Shown here piece after piece: positions 37,200-46,233 of a DNA stretch of 64,000 bases. The stretch's first letter is position 1. Every line of letters starts with the position of its first letter. The notes under the pieces were generated by a model. That model did no database searches. It was not told where the DNA came from and saw nothing but the letters and a program-made list of their open reading frames with translations. The position numbers and the translations under genes were made by a program. Origin of the DNA: Paenibacillus lignilyticus (lineage in GTDB: Bacteria > Bacillota > Bacilli > Paenibacillales > Paenibacillaceae); NCBI RefSeq assembly GCF_017942085.1, contig NZ_JAGKSP010000007.1:124001-188000 (forward strand). The letters are read 5' to 3'.

Positions 37200-38948
37200 A
37201 TGGCAAGTCAGCGAGGGTTGCTGGTGACGTATATACGTAACAACTGGTATATCTACGCGTCCGGCATTTCGTTTTCTATTGTTGCGAATTTATTCCAGGC
37301 TTATTTTCCGAAGGTGCTTGGCAATTTCACGGATCAGCTTCAACAGGGGGGGCTGACAAAAACCGCGATTTGGGATTCCAGCATGATCCTACTCTTAATC
37401 GGCATTGCCTACGGTGTGCTGGGCGGTATCGGGCAGTTTCATATTATGTATGTGGGGCGAAAGTTTGAATGGTATACACGCAGGCGGCTGTTTGGCCATT
37501 TCACCACGCTTGGCGAGCAATACTATTCGAAGAACGGCGTCGGTAAGCTGCTCAGCTATGTCATGAATGATGTAACGACCGTTCGTGAATCGATTGCGAT
37601 GGGTGTCAATCAGACGGCGAACGCGGTGATGCTGATCATCTCTGTTATCGTCATGATGATTCTGAGCGACATTCCGATTTATCTGATCTTGGTTTGTATT
37701 TCGCCTCTGATTCTCATTCCATGGGTTGTCGTGCGAATTGGACCGAACATCCGTAAGCGCTCTCTTGCCGTACAGGAGTCACTGGGCGCGATGACGGAAT
37801 CGGCGGAAGAACAGTTCGGCGGCATTCGCGTGACGAAGAAATTCGCCGTAGAGGACATCATGAACGAGCGGTTCGGCAAATCAGTAGACCGCATCATGGA
37901 TAACCAGCTGAAGCTGGTGCGCATCTCGTCTTATTTTCAAGCTCTCATTCCTTTTTTGGGGGCACTTTCCCTCATCATTACGCTGGCTTATGGCGGATAT
38001 CTGGCACTTGACGGCACGATTACGCTCGGTAATTTCGTTGCCCTTACGCTCTACGTTCGGATGATGGTTAACCCGCTGCAGGCGATCGGCAATGTCATTA
38101 ATACGATTCAGCGTTCTCGCGCATCTGTGGAACGATTGAATGATCTGCTGAATAAGCAGCCGGAAATCAAAGAAGAGCCTTCGGCGGTGGAGGTCGATTG
38201 GCAGCGCGAGACGCTCTCGATCAACGATTTGTCCTTCGCCTATCCGGATTCTCCGGAAGAGGCGCTTAAGCATATTTCGCTTCAGGTGACACCGGGCAAG
38301 ACCATCGGCATCGTAGGGAAAACCGGTTCCGGCAAAACAACACTCACCAAGCTGCTGCTTCGCGTGTACGATCCTCCTCTCGGGACTGTAACGATTGGCG
38401 ATAAGGATTTGCGCAGCGTGAAGCTTGAGAATTTACGCGGCGGCATTGCCTATGTTCCGCAGGACGGGTTCCTGTTCAGCTCGACGATTCGAGACAACAT
38501 TTCGTTCTACAAACGCAGCGCGGAGCTGGCCCAAGTAGAGAAGGCGGCGCGGCATGCTAAGATTCACGAGAGCATCATGTCGTTTCCCGATGGCTTCGAG
38601 ACGAAGCTTGGCGAGCGCGGCGTTACCCTCTCGGGAGGACAACGCCAGCGGACAGCGCTTGCGCGCGGCATGATGATGGATGCGCCGATTCTCATTCTGG
38701 ATGACAGCGTAAGCGCCGTCGATGCCGTAACGGAAACCGCCATTATTGATACGATCCGGAAGAAACGTCAGAACAAAACGACAATCATTATCGCTCACCG
38801 GATCAGCGCGCTCAAACATGCCGATGAAATCATCGTGCTGGACGAGGGCCGGATTGTGCAGCGGGGAACGCATGGGTCACTGCTTGCGCAGGGCGGCATC
38901 TATGCCATGCTCCATGCCATTCAGGAGGAGGGAAGCGGCGTTGGCTAA
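37200..38948 (+). CDS. Heterodimeric ABC exporter subunit, non-canonical ATPase site
   Basis: This 582-residue half transporter has six transmembrane helices (about residues 15-310) and a nucleotide-binding domain with Walker A GKTGSGKTT (about 367), signature LSGGQ (about 475) and Walker B ILILDDSVSA, where Asp takes the place of the catalytic Glu. That pattern is known for the BmrC-like partner in heterodimeric multidrug exporters. The GGGAGGAG site is strong. It overlaps the start of the second half transporter and would form one pump with it; the pump may export drugs, lipids or peptides. Confidence 0.9.
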   Translation: MASQRGLLVTYIRNNWYIYASGISFSIVANLFQAYFPKVLGNFTDQLQQGGLTKTAIWDSSMILLLIGIAYGVLGGIGQFHIMYVGRKFEWYTRRRLFGHFTTLGEQYYSKNGVGKLLSYVMNDVTTVRESIAMGVNQTANAVMLIISVIVMMILSDIPIYLILVCISPLILIPWVVVRIGPNIRKRSLAVQESLGAMTESAEEQFGGIRVTKKFAVEDIMNERFGKSVDRIMDNQLKLVRISSYFQALIPFLGALSLIITLAYGGYLALDGTITLGNFVALTLYVRMMVNPLQAIGNVINTIQRSRASVERLNDLLNKQPEIKEEPSAVEVDWQRETLSINDLSFAYPDSPEEALKHISLQVTPGKTIGIVGKTGSGKTTLTKLLLRVYDPPLGTVTIGDKDLRSVKLENLRGGIAYVPQDGFLFSSTIRDNISFYKRSAELAQVEKAARHAKIHESIMSFPDGFETKLGERGVTLSGGQRQRTALARGMMMDAPILILDDSVSAVDAVTETAIIDTIRKKRQNKTTIIIAHRISALKHADEIIVLDEGRIVQRGTHGSLLAQGGIYAMLHAIQEEGSGVG

Positions 38949-40839
38949 ACTAATTACGAATGGGCAACTAGATGCAAGAACGGACATCCCGTTATCGCCA
39001 AGCAAAGAGAGTAACAAGGAAGCGTACAAGGGGCTTATCGGGTATGCGAAGCCGTATCGACTGACCTTTCTGGCCGTGTTCGGCTGTATTATCGTTGCGA
39101 TCGCGGCAGATTTGCTGCAGCCTTACCTAGTTAAGATTGCGATTGATGATCATCTGATGAAGGGCGATCGCAGCCCGAATACGCTTTTTCTCATCGCCGG
39201 CCTTTATCTTCTTCTTTCCGTTGCAGGATTTGTGTTTACCTTCTTGCAAAATAATCTGCTTCAGAAAGCCGCACAGGGCATTGTGGCTGCGATTCGCAAG
39301 AAGCTGTTCCGCCATATCTCGAAGCAGTCCATGTCGTATTTCGACCGTGTGCCAAGCGGCAGTCTCATCACGCATGTGTCGAGCGATACCGAGTCGCTCA
39401 ACCAGTTCTTCTCGCAAGTGCTGCTCAGCGTGCTCCGTGACGGCCTGACGCTGGTGTTCATTATCGCGTTAATGTTTCAACTCGATGTAAGGATGACGCT
39501 CTACTGCCTTATTTTGCTGCCGATCATCGCACTGAATGCGATCGCATTCCGTTCCTATATGCATAAGACCTATCAGATGACGAGAACCAATCTGTCGAGG
39601 ATGGTTGCGTTTGTTGCGGAGAATTTGGCAGGAATGCGCATCATCCAAGTGTTCCATCAGGAGAGAGAGCAGCAGAAGCAGTTCGATGAGAAGAATCGGC
39701 TCTACTTCCGCTCCAATCTGCGGGAGATTCGGACGAACGTGCTGTTTAACCGCTCTTTCGAAATGATGGGCAACCTGTCCGTTGCTTTCGTCACGTGGCT
39801 TGGCGGGAATGCTGTGCTTGGCGAAAGTTTGCCGTTTGGCGTACTCTTCGCCTTCATTACGTACATTCGTCAATTCTTCCAACCGATCAATAATATCTCG
39901 CAGCAGTGGAATACGCTTCAATCCGCAACGGTATCATTAAACCGGATTTGGGGAATATTCGGAACGGTGCCGGAAGTGCGGGATGCCGAGAAAGTGCGAG
40001 GCGTGGATGCTTCCGCTGTGAAGGGGCAGATTGATTTTGACGGCGTGAAATTCGGCTACAAGGATGGATTAACGGTCATTCATCACCTGGATTTGCATGT
40101 GAAGCCGGGTGAAATGATCGGGATCGTCGGGACTACGGGTGCTGGCAAAAGCTCACTCATCAGTTTGCTCTGCCGATTCTACGATGTGCAGGAAGGCCGC
40201 GTCACGATTGACGGCACCGACGTTCGCGAGCTGCCGCAGGAGACGCTTCATCGGTTGATCGGTTTGGTGCAGCAGGAGCCGTATCTCTATTCCGGCAGCA
40301 TCATCGACAACGTGAGGCTGTTTGACGAGACGATTACGAGGGAGCAAGTCATGGAGGCCTGCCGACTCGTAGGCGTAGATACGCTGATCGGACGGATGAA
40401 GGACGGCTATGATACGCGCTTATCTGAGCGGGGGAGCGGGCTCTCCGCCGGGGAGCGCCAGCTGATTTCATTCGCGAGAATTATCGTGTTCAAGCCGAAG
40501 ATTCTCATCCTCGACGAAGCAACGGCCAACTTGGATTCGCATTCCGAACAGCTCATTCAAGAGGCATTGACGCTCGTGTCCCAAGGACGAACGACGATGG
40601 TTATCGCGCATCGGTTATCCACTATTATGGGGGCAGACCGGATTATCGTCATGAAGCAGGGCGAGATCGTGGAGGAAGGCAACCATAAGGAGCTGCTCGC
40701 GCGAGGCGGGTATTACGAGGAGCTGTACCGACACTCGCAAGGACAGAAAGTGCAGCAGCTTACCGCGGGAGCTGCAGGCGGCACCGGCGGTGTCGCGACT
40801 CCGAAGAAGAAGAGCTGCGGAGTAGGGCAACGGGGATAA
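38941..40839 (+). CDS. Heterodimeric ABC exporter subunit, catalytic ATPase site
   Basis: This 632-residue partner starts with TTG 38941, overlapping the stop of the previous gene and nine bases after AGGAGGAGG. An ATG far upstream lies inside the other gene and is rejected. It has six transmembrane helices, Walker A GTTGAGKSS, a degenerate signature LSAGER and Walker B ILILDEATAN with the catalytic Glu. The asymmetric pair (Asp in one, Glu in the other, degenerate signature opposite) is the recognised BmrCD-like arrangement. The Gly/Lys-rich C-terminal tail is unusual (about 605-632). Confidence 0.9.
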   Translation: MAKLITNGQLDARTDIPLSPSKESNKEAYKGLIGYAKPYRLTFLAVFGCIIVAIAADLLQPYLVKIAIDDHLMKGDRSPNTLFLIAGLYLLLSVAGFVFTFLQNNLLQKAAQGIVAAIRKKLFRHISKQSMSYFDRVPSGSLITHVSSDTESLNQFFSQVLLSVLRDGLTLVFIIALMFQLDVRMTLYCLILLPIIALNAIAFRSYMHKTYQMTRTNLSRMVAFVAENLAGMRIIQVFHQEREQQKQFDEKNRLYFRSNLREIRTNVLFNRSFEMMGNLSVAFVTWLGGNAVLGESLPFGVLFAFITYIRQFFQPINNISQQWNTLQSATVSLNRIWGIFGTVPEVRDAEKVRGVDASAVKGQIDFDGVKFGYKDGLTVIHHLDLHVKPGEMIGIVGTTGAGKSSLISLLCRFYDVQEGRVTIDGTDVRELPQETLHRLIGLVQQEPYLYSGSIIDNVRLFDETITREQVMEACRLVGVDTLIGRMKDGYDTRLSERGSGLSAGERQLISFARIIVFKPKILILDEATANLDSHSEQLIQEALTLVSQGRTTMVIAHRLSTIMGADRIIVMKQGEIVEEGNHKELLARGGYYEELYRHSQGQKVQQLTAGAAGGTGGVATPKKKSCGVGQRG

Positions 40840-40856
40840 CTATGGCAGTTATCCCC
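40832..40856 (+). terminator. Hairpin overlapping the exporter stop codon
   Basis: The perfect arms GGGGATAACT and AGTTATCCCC pair around ATGGC, and the stop codon lies in the left arm. There is no T run, so it may be a weak terminator or an mRNA-stabilising end. Confidence 0.5.
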
Positions 40857-40904
40857 AGAGTGTTGGTGGAATGTGGATAGTTTGTGAGTAAAGCTGTGGA
40901 TAGT

Positions 40905-40935
40905 GAAGCTCACGAGGAGATCTATATGAGCCTCC
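40905..40935 (+). repeat. Single copy of the 51-bp repeat family
   Basis: GAAGCTCACGAGGAGATCTA followed by TATGAGC matches the units at 26.27-26.70 kb and 54.91-55.22 kb over the first 27 positions. It is solitary here, between the exporter and the TerC gene. The gap 40840-41086 holds no gene. Confidence 0.75.
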
Positions 40936-41086
40936 CTCCGAAATAGGGAGCACGATGATCGTTTTGCTAAGGCAATGGAATAATAGGCCATAACTTGGCC
41001 GGTAACGTCAATAGACAATCTGATTTGTTCTGTGAGATAATCAATCAACTATTGTGATACTCAGTCTGACGTAAGGAGCTTGAGGA

Positions 41087-41761
41087 ATGGAATACCTATT
41101 ATTGCTGGCAGAAATTATGCTGGTCAATCTCGTGCTTAGCGGCGACAATGCGGTTGTTATCGCGCTAGCTAGCCGTAATTTGCCATTGCAGCACCGGAAG
41201 AAAGCGGTTTGGTGGGGAGCGATGGCTGCTGTAGGGCTGCGGATTGTGTTGACTGCGGTTGCCGTATATTTGCTCAAAATCCCGTTCATCCAAGTAGCCG
41301 GCGCATTGCTCTTGTTCTGGGTAGCCATTCAGCTGCTTAAGGATGATGGCGACAGCAAGGACATCGAGGGTGCGCAATCTCTCGTGAAAGCGATTCGGAT
41401 TATCGTGACGGCTGACTTTATTATGAGCTTGGACAATGTACTGGCGATTGCCTCCATTGCCAACAATAATATTTGGCTGATGTCGCTTGGGGTCGCGCTC
41501 AGTATCCCGATTATCGTATGGGGCAGCCAGTTGATTATGTCGCTGCTGCATAAGTTCCCGATTTTCATCTACTTAGGTGCAGGCATTCTAGGCTATACGG
41601 CCGGCGAAATGCTGGAAGAGAGCGAGACCGTGAAATCGGGGCTGCACAAGGTTTCCGAGTATGCGGACAATGTCTTCCCGTTCATCTGCGGACTGCTTGT
41701 CATCGCGATTGGTTATCTTCTGCAGAAGCGTGGGCGTAGTTCCGAGGTACAGGGAGCTTAA
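41087..41761 (+). CDS. TerC-family integral membrane protein
   Basis: This 224-residue protein has about seven transmembrane helices and the family features LVNLVLSGDNAVVIALA (about residues 12-28) and FIMSLDNVLAIASIA (about 110), whose Asp residues are conserved in TerC and in manganese exporters such as MeeY/YceF. It may export metal ions for secreted proteins. AAGGAG precedes the ATG. No ykoY-type manganese riboswitch was visible upstream. Confidence 0.88.
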   Translation: MEYLLLLAEIMLVNLVLSGDNAVVIALASRNLPLQHRKKAVWWGAMAAVGLRIVLTAVAVYLLKIPFIQVAGALLLFWVAIQLLKDDGDSKDIEGAQSLVKAIRIIVTADFIMSLDNVLAIASIANNNIWLMSLGVALSIPIIVWGSQLIMSLLHKFPIFIYLGAGILGYTAGEMLEESETVKSGLHKVSEYADNVFPFICGLLVIAIGYLLQKRGRSSEVQGA

Positions 41762-41782
41762 CCTCCATTCTTCAACTTCAAC

Positions 41783-41829
41783 AAAAGGCGAGCCGCCAGG
41801 GATCCGAAATCCCAAGCAGCTCGCCTTTT
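41783..41829. terminator. Bidirectional terminator between TerC and beta-galactosidase
   Basis: The arms AAAAGGCGAGC and GCTCGCCTTTT are perfectly complementary with an inner hairpin GGGAT/ATCCC. T runs exist on both strands. Confidence 0.92.
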
Positions 41830-41850
41830 CTATTCTTCAGTACTCGCATA

Positions 41851-43923
41851 TTACGCCTGCGTTTTCCTCTTCAGCAATAGAACCCCGTTCGCCTCAAGCT
41901 GGGCCGATTCATCAACCGCTGCCCCAGTCTCAAGATCTTCGTAGGCACGCTCATCCAGCGTTACGGTCTGCGCCTTGCCGCTGAAATTCATCACGAAAAT
42001 ATAATCATGCTCCCCATCGGAGCGCAGCTGCGCCGTCACGCCATCCGGCAGATCCGAGTCCAGCGTGCGGCTGACGCCTGCCTCTTCCACAATACGGGCA
42101 TAGAAGTCACGCAGAAAATCTCCCTTAAGCCGCGTCGCCATATGATAAGCGAGACCTGTCCCAAGTCTATTCACAGTCAGTGCCGGCTGCCCGGCATAGA
42201 AGTCACTCTCATAAACGCCGAGCACTTCCGCGCCTTCGGAATGGATAATTTCACAGATTTCATGCGACTCATACGTGCCGCTGAGCCCAAGCGGGTTGCC
42301 GTCAGCAAGAACCAAACCATTGCGGTCATGCTCATACAGTCCTTCGATTTCCTCGGCCCAGATGCCCAGCGTCTTGCGCAGCGGCCCCGGGAATCCGCCG
42401 AGATGGCAGAGATCGGTAGCGCCGACAATGCCCGACCAATACGTTGTCACAAGCGTACCGCCGTTCTCCACAAACTTCTCCAGGCGGCGGCCTGTCTCTT
42501 CGGTGCACAGATACAGCATCGGAGCGACGATTAGGCTGTAGCCGGACCAGTCTTCCTCGGAGCCGACAACATCAACGGGAACGCCAAGATCCCAGAAAGC
42601 TTTGTGATGCGCAACGACGGTTTCTTCATAATGCAGCCCGATGTTCCGCGGTCCTTGCGAGTCCTTGATCGCCCACCGATTATCCCAATCGAAGAGCAGC
42701 GCCGTTTGCGATGGCGTCGCGCTGCCCAGCACCTCCGTCAAGCCGGACAGCGTCTTCCCAAGCGAAGCAACGTCGCGGAATACGCGCGTATGCTCCGTTC
42801 CGTCGTGATCGACGACTGCGCCGTGAAACTTCTCGCTGGAGCCGCGGCTTTTGCGCCATTGGAAGTATTGCACCGAATCGGAGCCATGCGCCACCGCTTG
42901 AAGGGAAGAAAGGCGATGCATGCCGGGACGCTTCAGCTTGCTGACCGGCTGCCAGTTCGTTAAGCTCGGCGTGCTTTCCATAAGCAGAAAAGGTTTTCGC
43001 TTCAAGGAACGATACAGATCATGATAGAAAGCAAAGAATGCCGCCAATCCGCTGTCATCCGTCGCTGCATGCCAAGTCGGATAAGCATCCCACGAAATGA
43101 CATCAATTTCTTGGGCCAGCTTGCGGTAATCCAGCCCTTCGATCATATGCATATTGGTCGTAATCGGAAGCTGCGGATTGAATGGTCGAACCGAAGCAAC
43201 CTCGTGCCTGCAGAAATCCGCCGTCTGGTCGCTGACGAACCGTCGCCAATCCAGATTATGAGCATGGACCAGGAATTCACCATGGAGAGCCGGAGATTCA
43301 ATCTGCTCCCAATTCGTATAGGTATGCGCCCAGAACGTCGTCCACCACGCTGCGTTCAGCGCAGCCAGCGTACCGTATTTGGCCTTCAGCCAAGCTCGAA
43401 AAGCATCCTGGCAGTACTCGCAATGACATTCGCCGTTATATTCATTCGAAATATGCCAACCCAGAACAGCAGGATGATTGCCGTATCGCTCAGCAAGCTT
43501 CGTATTCATAATTGCTGTCTTCTCGCGGTAAACAGGCGATGTGAAACAGTGGTTATGGCGCATGCCGAACAGGTTGCGTACACGGTTGGCTTCTACGCGA
43601 AGCACTTCGGGATATCGCTGTGCCATCCATGCGGGACGCGCGCCGCTTGGCGTAGCGAGCCAAGCATAGATGCCATTTGAAGCGAAGGTATCGAGCAGGC
43701 GATCCATCCATTCGAAGGTGAACACGCCTTCCTCCGGCTCCAGCGCAGCCCATGCGAAAATGCCCACAGCCATCGTATTGCAGCCTGCGAGCTTCATGAG
43801 CCGAATATCTTCGGCAAGCACCTCCGGATCGTGCTGCCACTGGTCCGGATTATAGTCGGCGCCATGCATGAAAACAGGGAGCTTGTCACTTATTGGGGGA
43901 AACTTTTGAAGCTTCGTCGTCAT
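41851..43923 (-). CDS. GH42 beta-galactosidase
   Basis: This 690-residue cytosolic enzyme belongs to glycoside hydrolase family 42. The acid/base residue is E161 in the ISNEYNG motif and the nucleophile is probably E316 in LLMESTPS. The zinc-binding cysteines are present at C126, C166, C168 and C171 (CHCEYC). It hydrolyses beta-galactosides or galacto-oligosaccharides taken up by ABC systems. The start follows AGGAGG. It is divergent from an AraC regulator across 154 bp and is likely controlled by it. Confidence 0.93.
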   Translation of the reverse strand: MTTKLQKFPPISDKLPVFMHGADYNPDQWQHDPEVLAEDIRLMKLAGCNTMAVGIFAWAALEPEEGVFTFEWMDRLLDTFASNGIYAWLATPSGARPAWMAQRYPEVLRVEANRVRNLFGMRHNHCFTSPVYREKTAIMNTKLAERYGNHPAVLGWHISNEYNGECHCEYCQDAFRAWLKAKYGTLAALNAAWWTTFWAHTYTNWEQIESPALHGEFLVHAHNLDWRRFVSDQTADFCRHEVASVRPFNPQLPITTNMHMIEGLDYRKLAQEIDVISWDAYPTWHAATDDSGLAAFFAFYHDLYRSLKRKPFLLMESTPSLTNWQPVSKLKRPGMHRLSSLQAVAHGSDSVQYFQWRKSRGSSEKFHGAVVDHDGTEHTRVFRDVASLGKTLSGLTEVLGSATPSQTALLFDWDNRWAIKDSQGPRNIGLHYEETVVAHHKAFWDLGVPVDVVGSEEDWSGYSLIVAPMLYLCTEETGRRLEKFVENGGTLVTTYWSGIVGATDLCHLGGFPGPLRKTLGIWAEEIEGLYEHDRNGLVLADGNPLGLSGTYESHEICEIIHSEGAEVLGVYESDFYAGQPALTVNRLGTGLAYHMATRLKGDFLRDFYARIVEEAGVSRTLDSDLPDGVTAQLRSDGEHDYIFVMNFSGKAQTVTLDERAYEDLETGAAVDESAQLEANGVLLLKRKTQA

Positions 43924-44077
43924 GGTTAGTAATCCTCCTGTTTATTATCGTACAATTCGCGCATTACGGATTTGAGTTTGCGGTCTCTATGAACTCCATA
44001 ATAGAATATTATTAGGTTATTAACATCGAACGGAACGAATAATAAATCGGATAATTCGAACATAAAAGGAGATGGAG

Positions 44078-45001
44078 ATGATGCTCCCCTTTCTGCTGGC
44101 AGATCAGTCTCAGCGGAATAAACCTTTGCCGCTATCCGTCTATTGCATAGGCAGCCATGAACAGAAGCATTTGATAAGGCCCGAAGGATTCCCCACACCG
44201 CAGCTGTTCCTGACTCGACAAGGCACAGGCATATTCGGCATCAATGGCAGTGAGAATATCGTGCTGAAGCCGGGCAGCGCATTGCTGCTGAGGGAGCATG
44301 TGATCCATGAATATTATCCGGCCTCCGCAGGCGGGCAGTGGGAGCTTGGTTTTGTGGCATTCCGGGGGGCGGCGGCGGAAGCGATGCTGGATACGATTAT
44401 GGGATCATCCGATACGGCAACGGCAACGGCAGCGGCAACGGCAGCGGCAGCGGCAGCGGCAACGGTGGCAGCAAGGGCTGAGCAGGATAAACATTATCTC
44501 TTCGAACCCACTAACTTTCAAGAACTGTGGGAGAAGCTCGAGCTGCTGTGGCATCTGATCAGCGTAAGCGGCGAGGACGGCTATTGGGAGGCCTCGCTCG
44601 GCGCTTATGACTTACTGTTGACTGCTATTCGGGGCCACAGCGGGATGGAGCTGAAGCAATCGGTTACCCCCGGAGGCGATGGCAATGCCGCGCTGAAGGC
44701 AGGCGTTCAGCTGATGCATGATCATTATAATGAACGATTGCTGCTTACGAATGTGGCCCGAGCGTCCGGTTACTCCGTGCAGCATTTTCATCGGTTGTTC
44801 GTGAGCAGTTATGGCATGACGCCGAATCAGTATATGAATCGCATCCGAATGAAGCGTGCAGTGCAGCTCTTGGAGGAGCTTGGTGGTGCCAACGGCAGCG
44901 TGGAGAAGGTTGCCATGCAGCTTGGGATGGAGACGAGTTATTTTATCCGATTGTTCAAGAAAACGTACGGAACGACCCCTAAACAATGGAAAACCATTTA
45001 A
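44078..45001 (+). CDS. AraC-family regulator beside the beta-galactosidase
   Basis: This regulator of about 307 residues has an N-terminal cupin-like sugar-sensing half and a C-terminal AraC double helix-turn-helix (about 208-305) ending TPKQWK. It carries an unusual low-complexity Thr/Ala stretch near residues 113-132, encoded by a GGCAACG/GGCAGCG microsatellite, between the two domains. Several ATG codons follow AAAGGAG; the first (44072) touches it, so 44078 or 44081 is more likely. It probably activates the divergent GH42 gene. Confidence 0.87.
   Translation: MMLPFLLADQSQRNKPLPLSVYCIGSHEQKHLIRPEGFPTPQLFLTRQGTGIFGINGSENIVLKPGSALLLREHVIHEYYPASAGGQWELGFVAFRGAAAEAMLDTIMGSSDTATATAAATAAAAAAATVAARAEQDKHYLFEPTNFQELWEKLELLWHLISVSGEDGYWEASLGAYDLLLTAIRGHSGMELKQSVTPGGDGNAALKAGVQLMHDHYNERLLLTNVARASGYSVQHFHRLFVSSYGMTPNQYMNRIRMKRAVQLLEELGGANGSVEKVAMQLGMETSYFIRLFKKTYGTTPKQWKTI
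44415..44467 (+). repeat. GGCAACG/GGCAGCG microsatellite inside the AraC gene
   Basis: About eight units of six bases (CGGCAA or CGGCAG) encode alternating Thr and Ala. Expansion or contraction by whole units would keep the frame and change the interdomain linker. Confidence 0.85.
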
Positions 45002-45014
45002 TTTGTTTAATAAA

Positions 45015-45044
45015 TTGACGAAATTGTGTCCTCGCCGTTAGAAT
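45015..45044 (+). promoter_or_regulatory. Sigma-A promoter of the TrpXYZ-like operon
   Basis: TTGACG (45015-45020) and TAGAAT (45039-45044) are 18 bp apart, 91 bp before the first gene. Confidence 0.6.
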
Positions 45045-45134
45045 AAGGAATATCACTTTGGCACTTTTCCGAGTCAAAGCATATGTGCGTTAACGGGGTA
45101 CTAGACAAACATTAGATGAAAAGGGGTAATAATT

Positions 45135-46163
45135 GTGAAGAAAAAGATGATTGCTTCTCTCCTAATCTCAGCGGCTGCACTTGTAGCGGTTACTGGCTGC
45201 GGGGCCAAAAATGACAACACGTCAGGTTCTGGCAACAACGCAGACTCCAAAACGTATTCGATCGCGATCTCGCAATATGTCGAGCATCCGTCGCTTGATG
45301 CAACACGCGAAGGTTTCCTGGCTGCGCTTAAGGATGCCGGTATTACGGAAGGCGACAACCTGAAGGTTGATATGAATAACGCGCAAGCGGATGCCAGCAA
45401 TAATCTATCCATCGCCCAGAAGCTCGCTTCCAAAGACTATGATCTTATTCTTGGTATCGCAACACCATCCGCGCTTGCGGTTGTACAAGAAGAGAAAGAA
45501 AATCCGGTATTGTTCGCGGCTGTAACCGATCCGCTCGCGGCGAAGATCGTCAGCAGCTTGGACAAGCCGGGCGGTAACGTTTCCGGTGCGTCCGATACGA
45601 ACCCGGCAGCGATTACGCAGCTGATGGAATTTGTCGCAAGTAAATTCACGAACGTGAAAACGGTAGGTATGGTCATCAACGAGGGCGAGCCGAATGCGGT
45701 TATTATGGCAGACCTGGCTGAGAAAGCTCTTGCCGAGCACAACATCAAGCTGCTTAAAGCGCCTGTAACGGCAACTTCCGAAGTAAGCCAAGCGGCTGAA
45801 TCGCTGGTTGGTCGTGCAGATGCCCTTTACATCGCACTGGATAACACAGTCGTAAGCAGCGTTGACTCCATTATTAAAGTAGCTAACGATAACAAAATCC
45901 CATTCTTCTCGAGCGATCGCGATACGGTTGAGAAGGGTGCTTTTGCAACGGTAGGCTTCAAATACTATGACCATGGCTACCAAGTTGGTCAAATGGCCGT
46001 TGAAATTTTGAAGGATGGCAAGAAACCGGCTGACATGAAAGTAACTGTGCCGGAGAAGCTGGATCTTATCCTTAACCTGAAAGCCGCTGAAGCACAAGGC
46101 ATCACGGTTACAGACGAGATGAAGAGCGAAGTGAAAGATCAAGACACTAACATCATTAAATAA
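45135..46163 (+). CDS. ABC-transporter substrate-binding lipoprotein (TrpX-like)
   Basis: This 342-residue lipoprotein has a signal sequence with lipobox VTGC near residue 23 and an ABC_sub_bind domain (about 35-330) of the family that includes TrpX of streptococci. The substrate may be tryptophan, tyrosine or another aromatic compound. The GTG start is eight bases after AAGGGG. Two downstream genes encode a permease and an ATPase; together they form an importer. No T-box leader was recognised upstream. Confidence 0.9.
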   Translation: MKKKMIASLLISAAALVAVTGCGAKNDNTSGSGNNADSKTYSIAISQYVEHPSLDATREGFLAALKDAGITEGDNLKVDMNNAQADASNNLSIAQKLASKDYDLILGIATPSALAVVQEEKENPVLFAAVTDPLAAKIVSSLDKPGGNVSGASDTNPAAITQLMEFVASKFTNVKTVGMVINEGEPNAVIMADLAEKALAEHNIKLLKAPVTATSEVSQAAESLVGRADALYIALDNTVVSSVDSIIKVANDNKIPFFSSDRDTVEKGAFATVGFKYYDHGYQVGQMAVEILKDGKKPADMKVTVPEKLDLILNLKAAEAQGITVTDEMKSEVKDQDTNIIK

Positions 46164-46176
46164 ATAAAGGTTAATC

Positions 46177-46209
46177 GGAGTGGGCGGTTCCTGTCGCTCG
46201 CTCCTTTTC
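46177..46209 (+). terminator. Attenuating hairpin between binding protein and permease
   Basis: GGAGTGGGCG pairs with CGCTCGCTCC through two G-U pairs and is followed by TTTTC. It is probably a partial terminator, as at 24.1 kb. Confidence 0.7.
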
Positions 46210-46233
46210 TATTTTATTAAGGAGGCTATGACG

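Noticed and set aside
37052..37240. 62-residue frame upstream of the ABC exporter
   Set aside because: It overlaps the start of the exporter in another frame and has no ribosome site.
40857..41086. Manganese-sensing ykoY-type riboswitch before the TerC gene
   Set aside because: The characteristic conserved loops could not be found in this region; only the solitary 51-bp repeat was seen.
45002..45134. T-box leader before the TrpX-like gene
   Set aside because: The T-box core and a terminator/antiterminator pair were not visible; only a sigma-A promoter was.
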